From NCBI GenBank assembly GCA_004352715.1, contig SCFE01000034.1:1949441-2013440 (forward strand): a stretch of 64,000 nt of DNA. Reading direction: 5' to 3'. This DNA comes from Hofstenia miamia. Lineage: Eukaryota > Xenacoelomorpha > Acoela. Positions 55,535-64,000 of the stretch are shown here, one piece after another (position 1 is the first letter of the stretch; each line of letters begins with the position of its first letter). The notes under the pieces were generated by a model. It had not been told where the DNA came from. It ran no database searches and worked only from the letters and a program-made list of their open reading frames with translations. The translations under genes and the position numbers were made by a program.

Positions 55535-55718
55535 TCAACTAAAAATAGAATATAAGTAGAAGCATTGGCAAAGGTTTAATTGTAAGCATTGACCAAATTC
55601 AATGTTATGAAGCATAGGTATACACGGATACAAAAAATCTCGCAGCGAATCAAAATTTGTTCGCAGTGGTTGCATTATCTGATTAAAATCAAAGACACAG
55701 TTCAATGAATTTCGATAT
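55535..55718 (-). CDS. candidate exon of a small Cys-containing protein
   Basis: Acceptor TTGCCTTAATTTTGTCTTTTAG, then YRNSLNCVFDFNQIMQPLRT ... FLYPCIPMLHNIEFGQC and LCQC to a stop at 55,535. Five Cys and an amphipathic middle suggest an extracellular peptide. The frame also reads back through the acceptor to Met codons (MLKQMFIVALILSF), which would give a signal-peptide-like start. Not recognised. Confidence 0.28.
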
Positions 55719-55856
55719 CTAAAAGACAAAATTAAGGCAACAATGAACATTTGCTTCAACATGAATGCAATAAATTTTATGAATTTTTGATCAATTGCTA
55801 ATATAGAGTATAAATTGATCATATTTTTCAAATGTGCTTCTCAAATGTAGTACTGC

Positions 55857-55973
55857 CAGTGGCGGCGCAAAAAAACCTCCATTTTTTTATTTAAACTTTA
55901 ACAGTTCTATTATTTAATCAAAATGCTGGGAAATAAATGTCCCCTCTAACCAAAATTTGTTCCGCTGCCAATG
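55857..55973. mobile_element. 117-bp hAT-like MITE
   Basis: Ends CAGTGGCGGCGCAAAAAAAC and, on the other strand, CATTGGCAGCGGAACAAATT. Flanks AGTACTGC and AGTACCAC agree at 6 of 8 bases. The CAGTGGCGGCGCA tip is common to many hAT elements. Size and ends make it a miniature element. Confidence 0.7.
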
Positions 55974-57229
55974 AGTACCACAAGAAATATGTTTGAGTCC
56001 ATTTGTTTGCACTATGTGTTAGTGAAATTCCAAAATCGTTGTCCAATGTAATACTTTAACAATGCGCAAATAACACTTGTATGCTACGAACAGAAAGAAA
56101 TCCATTTGAAGCAGTTGACAAAAGACATCTAGTTGCATATTACAATTACACACATAATTTTAAGATATGATTCAAATATGAATAATATGCAATTAGCGCT
56201 TTTTAATTTTATATCCTCTTGAGCCACAATATGTACAATTGTACACATGTAGAAATTAGATTTTTATTGAGATATGAATTTATATTCAGCCATGAATGTC
56301 TTTGTTTATTAAACTAGGCTACTTTTTCGTTATCTTAAAATTAATTTGGTCTAAATATTAGTATTAGTAATTAGTATATTTAGTATTGAAGCAACTTTGT
56401 AAAAATTAGCCTTCCGCAAAATGGAGAATATGGTGAAACTAGTTGAATTTGAGTTATTCAAAACTCATAATAAAGCTTCACAAGAAACAAGTTTTTGCAT
56501 GATTCGCATGATTTCAATGTCATAATTAATTCGTAAGACGCTTTAAATAAAATATTTTCAGCAAAAATATGTCGCTAAAATATTACAATGAAACCCAAAC
56601 TGGAGTTGATGTTGTTTTGCAGATAGGCATGTGAGAGGGTTGTCATGTAAAAGAAAGTGCCAAAGAAAACAATTTGCGATTATTTCAAAAATGATTAATG
56701 TAGCAGCAGGTTTGCTCTTGTGTGTTGTGTACACAGCACACGATTTTGTGTTGAGCATAAAAAGCAGTGTCCTAAAATCTTCAATTTTTCCTTTGATGCA
56801 AGAAATCTAGTCATTATGTAGTTTATGTTTTCAATTTTAAGAAAACTAATGCTATGTAACTTAAAGGATGTTAAAACGCATGAAATACTAATATGAATTT
56901 ACAAATAAGAAAATTTTGCATTGCTCCTTGGTTTTAGCTATTGAATTTACCTAGTACAGTTTTAGAAACTATTTGGACTAGTCTAATAGAAAATAAAGCA
57001 AATGTGCAAATAGAAAAAATTTATTAATTTTACATAATTGAATTGGTTATAAGTTTTTTGTTGTAAGATGTTCAAACGCTTAAAAATAGAATACATTTAA
57101 GTGCAATACGTATTGATCATTTTTTATTACTACAATTATATTGAAAATTGCGATATTACAGATTTTCTAGTTTAGCAAATATAATATAAAGTAAAAGCAA
57201 ATTTTAAATCAAATTAGCCTCAGTCCCAA
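55974..57229. other. no gene seen
   Basis: AT-rich. Short frames only, one at 56,558-56,758 on the minus strand without motif. Confidence 0.4.
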
Positions 57230-58920
57230 TTGAAATTGAAACAATTTTAGAAGTTTTTAAGATCTTTTCTGTTTCTTTCTATAATACCTATTGACCATGC
57301 AACAGAAGCATATGTGTACATAGGTAATACGTACATCTTAAGAATTAGCCACTTTTTACTAAAGGGCATTTTTACAAAAATGATATTGATAGATACACCT
57401 ATGTGCTTTCTTTATAACCGCTTCCACATGATTATTCCAACTCAAATTCTTGTTTAGCATTCCACTATGATATTTGATTTCACTCATCAAGGAAAATTCC
57501 ATATTTTTGCAACGTGTTTTATTATTAACAATTGATAGAAATTTTGGTTTTTTAATGTTGAAATGGCTAAAACATAGAATCGCAGATTTCTTTTCATTTA
57601 TAAGGAGATTGCTTTGCTTTGATAATCACAAAATGAAACTGAAATTTCTCATGCAATGCATGTGTCATCAGAATATTTAATAATTTTTGATTTTGTAGGA
57701 AATGTGATTTGTTCATTTCAGATACCACATACCACACAGTGGTCCTCTTTGAGGTACTCCTAATTTTGTCTGAAAGTTTGTTACATCTATATTTAACACT
57801 TTGATTGAAGACAAAAAGTTAGGATTTTAAAAATTTCTCTAACCATAGCGATTGCACGTATAACTTATTAAGAAACCTATTTTGAACCACCGTATTGTAT
57901 GTACTACTATAATCGAGAAAAGCAACCTTTACAATTGTTGTCTCTTTAGAATTCAAGGATGATCCTACACTGTCTATTAAAAATAACAAAGCCTCGGTAG
58001 TTGATCTATTCTGTTTATAGCGGAATTGGTTGATATCTGAAATATTAGCGAACATATTTGTGTAATAAGATACTATCAATGAATCTAAGTATCTTTCTGC
58101 AATTGGTGTTATTGCTATAACCCTAAAATGTACTTTAGGAACTGGTGTAACAGAAGCCGCTTTCCACTTAGTTGGATACCAAAATCTGCACTTTTGATAT
58201 AGATATAGATATGGTTTGGAAAAGTCTTTAGCGAATTTTTTTTAAAAATCCACGAGAGCAGTATACTGTTCCCTGCTGATTTATTGGCTTTGACTTTTCG
58301 GAAAATATCTTCTACCATCATTTCATTGATTACTGGGACATTTGTATAATTTTCAAACTCCCAGAGTTCATCATCGACTTCTCTATTTATTATATGAGGT
58401 AAAACCCATGTTGAGTGACATTGCTTCCTTTTGCAATAATTTGATCTTAGGGATCATTGGCTTTTGGCATATTTTCATTTCAGCAAATAATTTCTCAATT
58501 TTTTATTTTTCTAATTGTTTTTCCCTTTCTTTTTAACATGTCTATTTATCCTTCTTTGTAAGATGTTCAATTAATGCTTATTTCCAGCTATAATTCATTT
58601 TCGCTTCTCTAGTGGCAACTCTTTTAAAAATTGTTCTCTTATAATTTGATTTGACTTTTCGTACTTTATGTTCAAAAATACACATTGTTACAATGTAAAA
58701 AATTCGGTCTTCAGCACATTAATTTGCTCATCAACAGTGTTATGCCTTTCGAACAAATAATCTTATTCGTGTCATTTAGAATACGTCTAACTTCTTTGCA
58801 GTCTATATTGCAAGTATCAAATTGATTTTGAAGCGGGTACTTAACCTTATTGTAGGTTGTGAAGTTTGTTATCAGGGTTATGGCTATATTGCTACTCCCA
58901 ATTGGGGGTTCCATTTGCAA
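57230..58920 (-). pseudogene. LINE reverse transcriptase remnant (CR1/jockey-like)
   Basis: Minus strand, in order: MVEDIFRKVKANKSAG (the motif before RT block 1), then after a damaged stretch INQFRYKQNRSTTEALLFLI (F+xxRSTxxALL), IVKVAFLDYSSTYNTVVQNR (equivalent to AVFLDLSKAFDTV, with the first Asp), and near the end FNIKKPKFLSI and LNKNLSWNNHVEAVIKKAHR (the LSWxxHVxxVxxKA segment). The YADD block is not readable as one frame. Stops and frame changes show decay. The sequence before 58,400 fits the linker upstream of RT in such elements. Confidence 0.82.
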
Positions 58921-59739
58921 TTTATAAACTTATTTTTGTGATATATATATGCTACATCCAGTTGGCTTCTATCAAGATAAAAAGTGGGTTTCTTTTACGA
59001 AGTTTTCTAGTTGGAAAACTGCAAGAAACTTTTGATTTGCATCTCTAAGAGGAATAGTAAATGCATTCTTATGGCCTTTTGATATCTGCCTCATCATACA
59101 TCATAGTTCCTCATTGCATTCGGACTTGTTTCATTTTGGGGGTAGGTTATGGTTTATTATTATGACACTTCCATATAATTTAGGCAAAAATCTAGGTCTA
59201 CAAATTTAAACAAGCATTTCAATATTTGGTGTAGAGATTTCTTTTAGTACTTTGGGAGTGTCAATCCTCCATTTTTACTGTAGAATCTGTACCAGCCTGA
59301 GATTAACTTAAGTTATCAATACTTTCACTCTTTCCAAACATTAATGTCTTCTCTGTAGCAGACACAACTCCAACACTTTTTTTCTGCTTCTCGATTTATT
59401 ATTGTTAATTACTTAGACTTTTATCTCATTGCGACTGAATTGTAATTGTGTAGTAATTAAGATCCCTTTAGATCAATAGCAGTGGATAACAGGGCCAAAA
59501 CTCAAAGCCGAACCATGCCTCGAAGGTTGAACCAACATCTTGCAGCAATCACCAGTTACTAAGCAAATGATTGTAACTCATTGAAATATCTCAGTGACTG
59601 TGGTTGTGTTTGTAGTGCGGTAACTTTGATAATTTTGTACACCAATTGTTCTTGTTATGAATTGCAATAAAGGGATTTTTGTAACCGGAATGCATTAGCT
59701 TGTTATTCTGCTTACATATAAATAACCTTAAGTTGTCCC
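58921..59739. other. no gene seen
   Basis: Between two retroelement fragments. Possibly more decayed element sequence but no motif. Confidence 0.4.
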
Positions 59740-60064
59740 AACATCATTTTTTTATGTCTTTAACTAATATAGAGAATAATTTATCAAAATGGGAATATAT
59801 TGTGTCTTTGCAGTCAATGACTGGTCTTCCTTTGGGAATAGCTCCAATAGAAGTCTCTACTAATTCCTTATGAATTTTTGGTAGAAATATAGCCACTATT
59901 CTCTTTTATGCTCCAGGTGTAGATATGATTCGAACCTTTTATAAAAATCATAATTAGAATATTTAATTATTTCAAATCTGCTTTCTATTTCTTCTTTGAT
60001 ATCTTCTTCATCATCTCTTTTAATGCACGAACATATTTCCTTTATCAGACTTCTTTATCACAAC
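59740..60064 (-). pseudogene. second Penelope-like RT fragment
   Basis: Minus strand VIKKSDKGNMF (equivalent to IKKADKGGxxV), EEIESRFEIIKYSNYDFYKR, and in another frame AIFLPKIHKELVE then GAIPKGRPVIDCKDTIYSHF, ending VKDIKK. The DKG and LPKIHK...GRPI boxes are hallmarks of Penelope-type RT. It covers the N-terminal RT boxes, while the element at 42,836-43,745 covers the C-terminal ones. Frameshifted and short. Confidence 0.78.
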
Positions 60065-60164
60065 ATTTTTCCTTAAGATTTGATTGATAATAATATCCGA
60101 TTTTGTGTATGAATTTCTAAATTAATATGTAATAAGTAATGGTACTTTAGATGTATTGAACATC

Positions 60165-61860
60165 ACACATGTTCAACTGTTACTAGACAGAGAATGACGC
60201 CCTAAAGTAAACATGATAACAAGCTATTAGGAAGCAATGAACAAAGCACTAACTTGGGCATACCCTATGAGTACAGCACACATATCTTTTGATGACAACT
60301 TCAAACTTGCAAACTTGCAAAGCTTCACATTGACAAGAAAAGACCTGACAGTCAACCTAAAAACTGAAAACCTCCTATTCATCTACATAGCAAAAGCAGA
60401 CAAATACAAGAAGAGGAAATTACCAAAACAAATAGAAGACAATCAAAGAATTGCTAGAGTAAAAACACTGAGATCAGTCAGTCACTTTCAGAGATAATAG
60501 AGATGCACTAGAGTTCATCAAAGACTGGACACAGAAGCTAGAAAATATTTTCAGTTAACAAAAAAGAAACAAAAATTCACATCGCAGTTAATTGAACAAG
60601 ATTTACAGCTAGACCACTGGAAACCATCACACAAAATAACTATGGAATCAAAGATGGCCATCAATATATATGAATAAAATGTTAGAAGAAACAAAGCATA
60701 AAGAAGAAATCAAGATCATAACATAAGTGAAAATTAGGTGTAGCCTCACACAGCATACATTATGATACATATTTCCTAAGAGAAATATCAGAAATCTGGG
60801 AAATCCAAAAAGTAAACAAAGACATGAACTAAGATTGGTCAAAACATACATAGAATCAGCCGCAGACAAATACCACGCAAGTCTAGAGAGAGCACTCCAT
60901 AAAATATAATGAACTTGGGAGTTGCAAATGGAAATTAGTTTCAAAAAAGGTATATTCAAAGAGAAAACTGCAAAGAAATCAGATATAGATCAGCAATATG
61001 GATTCTTGCAAGATTGCTCACAGAACGCAAGGACAGAAAAATCATCCTACTCAAAAAAAGGAATGAAAATGAAAATCGGTAGAAATAAAAAGTTTGAAAT
61101 TGCAGTGGTACCAATTGCAATAAACCATAAAAACTGGATGTTTATAAAACATATCAATCACAACAGAGCTCATTAAGTCAAAGGAAGTCAATAAACTAGA
61201 TGGAGAAACATTTCACAAGGATAATCTCCACTTGATTGCTATCAAAATTGCAATATATCCAACAGAAATATTTATTATTCTCAAAGAAAATTATCAGGTC
61301 CATATGGTGAGCAACGTCAGATTGCAAAGTAATGCAGCTTAACCAGCAGCCTTGACTTACAACAGCAACACTGATAGGGTGATTTAAAACATCAAAAAAG
61401 AAATATGCAACCAAATATAGAAAAGTAACATCCATACAAAAACAAACGCAATAGTGAGAGAATTTAACAGAATTACTCACGCTGTTCAATCAAAAAGTTA
61501 CTCTGAAAAGTACGAACACTAAAACACAACAACAATGACGAAAACATAGAGGTAATTGAAATAATCCCAAAAACTACACAAGACATAAATGATGAAGAAC
61601 AGCTACACACGTTAGGAACAATTGAAATGCCACTAAAAACACAAAGGCTAATGGACAATGTCAACATAGAAAAGTAGGGCAACAGAAACCCAAGATGTGA
61701 CTAAAGACAAATGATATTACAACTAACATTAGGAAAGGGATAAAAGCGAACCGTCATAGATGACAAAAGAAGAAGACAACAAAAAACAAAAGCCTTACAG
61801 AACCATACCAATATTTCTTCTCAGACACAAAATTCCACTCAAAACTATAGGTTTTTACAA
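60165..61860 (+). other. A-rich coding-like stretch, many stops, origin unknown
   Basis: The plus strand is purine-rich (unlike the flanks) and gives long, broken, Lys/Glu/Ile-rich readings, for example NKALTWAYPMSTAHISFDDN at 60,237, KTYIESAADKYHASLERAL near 60,850, and GETFHKDNLHLIAIKIAIYP near 61,200, in different frames. This looks like the relic of one long ORF with numerous frame breaks, probably a retroelement given its neighbours. I could not match a domain. Confidence 0.35.
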
Positions 61861-62606
61861 ATTTTTATGAAAACCATCAGAGATTTTGAAAAAATCCTAG
61901 TGGAATTAGGGTTTGAAAGATTTAGTGAAAGAATAAGAAGAATGGCCAATAATTTGGCATCCTTGAACTTCTTATTAATGTATATCTTATGAATACATTT
62001 ATAACTTTGTTGTGTTGGGTTGCGCCTGTTATGTGACAAAACAGTCTTTTGCTATAGTATTGTGTGAAAAAACTCACAATGACAAGACTGTATGACAGGG
62101 AATAATGGTTCAGTTCTGTACTACAGCAAACACTACACATTTCTCTAAAATTGTTTGTACCAACAGTTTGATACTCACCCTAAAAACTGTCGCCATACAT
62201 ATACTATGTAAATTCAGCGGAAAAAATTTAGGTTATTCTAAAAGTTTTGGATAAATGTATTCAGTTGTTTCAGAAATATTACCATTTAAATTTTGCTAAA
62301 ATCCCATTAAATTAATTGAATTTACATCAACATTAGTGATGTAATAGGATTTTCACAAACTTGAACTCTTAATAATTCAAAATTTTCTAAATAAATTTGC
62401 ACAAAATTTAGACTAAACTAAATTTTTGACGCGGAATTTGATTTTTTTCCATAATTTACATATGAAGTATATTTATAAAGATAGTTTTTAGGGTGCCCCT
62501 TCACAAGGGAATAGGAGAAAAACTTAATTTCTGATTAAAATATTACTTGAAAATTTGAATTCACAATGCAAACTTGACCTAAATGCTAAAAATCAAAGTT
62601 ATTGTG
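61861..62606. other. no gene seen
   Basis: AT-rich, no supported feature. Confidence 0.4.
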
Positions 62607-63740
62607 TTAATCATTGCAGAAATAAAGTGTGAAGATAAGTGTTTCTAAACTTATGAGCAGTACTGTATATTGCAAAGCTGGATTCATCCATCGGTTGAAA
62701 ATGCAATACAGAACTTTGTTGGACCGAGTGTGATCGCAGTTCTTCCATATGGCTTCATTTATTGCTGCTTGCAGGATATTACTCTCTGTAATTGATGGGA
62801 AATATTTCAGCTGGTAGACTAATTTTGCAAGGAGTAGCACATTAATGACCTTGGACCTTGCGGTTGGTGCTAAAATTTTTACAGTTGATTATTCTCTTTA
62901 AGAAATAAATCTAAATCAAAGTTATATGGTCCTGTAGTTCTTAAATTTACACCTAGTAGATTGACAATGGTGTTATTTACAGTACATTCAACCTCAAATT
63001 TTACAGACACGTAAATATAGACTTTTGGTTATTTATGGACAGGCCACTTATTTTTTTAAATTCATATATTAGCTGAAATACTTGCCTAAGACTAGCTTGC
63101 GATGGGACAAAGTTAGTAATGTCATAAGCAAAGGCTAAGTAAAGTATTGCAAAGTCCTTGTGGTAAAAACCAACTGAAAATTTAGATTGTACTGCACCTA
63201 AAAATGGCTCTATGGCACAATTAAATAGCATGTAAGATAACGGACATCCTTGATGAACTCCTTTTTTGATTATCATTTCTGGTGATAAAAATCCGTTTAT
63301 TAGCAAAATGAACAATTGTTTTTATATAAAGCGTTAATTAGATTCTTGATTGTAGTGGGGAAACCCATTGTGATTAAAGTATTGAAGAGAAAGTCATGGC
63401 TTGCAGAATCATAGGCTTTATTGAAGTCGATAGTGTAGATTCCTAGGTCCAATTGGTTAGCATTGCAGATGTCGATAATACATTGCTGTGTGCAGATGTT
63501 TAATGCACCTCTCCTTACTTTAATGAAACCTATTTGAGTATTAGATATATATTTACTCGCATTGATATCTGCTCTCTATGCAGTTCTCTATAAAAATTAG
63601 TAACTAAATTAATGATATAATTTTGGTTTGTGGATTTTTCATTTTCGTTGATCTTAACTTTATCTATTCTTAGGCTTTTCATGGAGTTACTAAGAAAAAA
63701 TTTGCTGTTCTTAGGGTTACCCTCCCTCGACATTTTCATA
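62607..63740 (-). pseudogene. L1/Tx1-like LINE reverse transcriptase remnant
   Basis: Minus strand, in order: LRIDKVKINENEKSTNQNYI and LVTNFYRELH, IKVRRGALNICTQQCI, LGIYTIDFNKAYDSASHDFL (IDFxKAFDSxxHxxL, RT block with the first Asp), IIKKGVHQGCPLSYMLFNCA (GxxQGCPLSPxLF), AFAYDITNFVP in place of YADD(I/T), ISGLSINNQKS (SGLxxNxxKS), then VLLLAKLVYQLKYFP. The order matches L1/Tx1-type elements. The YADD box reads AYDI, and stops near 63,300-63,320 and frame changes near 63,540 break it. Confidence 0.87.
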
Positions 63741-64000
63741 CCTAGGCATATTCCAGCTGATCTTTTGCATTTTCTGCATGGCCGATGCTATTTATGGCGT
63801 TCTCATATGCCTCTTTTAACTCATTATAGTTATATATGTCCTCATTTAGGAAAGAAAGAGTTGGTTTTTATAACGCCTTAGCCTAAAAAAGCGACTACTT
63901 ACAATTTCCTTTTGCTTCTTACATAAATAATTTTTACGCATGATTTCATATAAAGCCACTTGGAATGAATGTTCTCATGGTTACTACCATTCAAGGACGG
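63741..64000. other. upstream part of the LINE remnant or flank
   Basis: The minus strand near 63,830-63,765 reads ELKEAYENAI and AENAKDQLEYA, possibly linker sequence of the same element. Not diagnostic. Confidence 0.3.

Overview
This window is AT-rich nuclear DNA of an invertebrate animal. The evidence is GT-AG introns, a metazoan EMAP-like (EML) gene, a nuclear-encoded complex I subunit (NDUFA11), and a mixed load of transposable elements: Penelope-like, P-like/THAP, three different LINE RT fragments, an RT element with an N-terminal zinc finger, Tc1/mariner and hAT-like MITEs. I cannot name the phylum from the sequence. The assembly has N gaps, and several stretches appear twice in tandem with a single N between them. 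These look like two haplotypes of a heterozygous individual placed side by side.

Layout. 1-1,388 (-): decayed zinc-finger/RT retroelement running off the left edge. 3,366-24,133 (-): the main gene, an EML-family microtubule-associated protein. I traced 16 phase-compatible exons plus one candidate micro-exon, totalling about 810 codons: N-terminal coiled coil, basic linker, HELP motif, then WD40 repeats to the stop. Its introns hold a hAT-like MITE, an internally deleted Tc1/mariner element and two haplotype-type duplications. 24,134-35,585: about 11 kb in which I see no gene. 35,586-36,560 (-): LINE RT remnant. 37,169-37,985: a duplicated flank around a second fragment of the zinc-finger/RT element. 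38,692-39,038 (+): first exon, and probably a short second exon, of an unrecognised gene. 40,581-41,010: 31-bp satellite. 41,862-46,092 (+): the last two exons of NDUFA11; the 3.7-kb intron between them carries a Penelope-like fragment and the C-terminal half of a P-like transposase. 46,640-47,030: a minisatellite, then a 1,000-N placeholder gap. 48,890-50,275 (-): N-terminal half of another P-like transposase, with a THAP remnant. 51,729-55,718 (-): weak candidate exons of small proteins, with three MITEs among and beside them. 57,230-63,740: mostly LINE and Penelope-like debris.

Only EML (cytoskeleton) and NDUFA11 (mitochondrial respiratory chain) are confidently identified host genes, and nothing links them functionally. 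I found no convincing undescribed biological system. The most interesting signals are the frame-breaking duplication exactly at the Penelope RT active site with a hammerhead-like core beyond its 3' end, the two P-like fragments on either side of the last NDUFA11 exon, the haplotype duplications that expose insertion polymorphisms, and the unrecognised exon at 38.7 kb.
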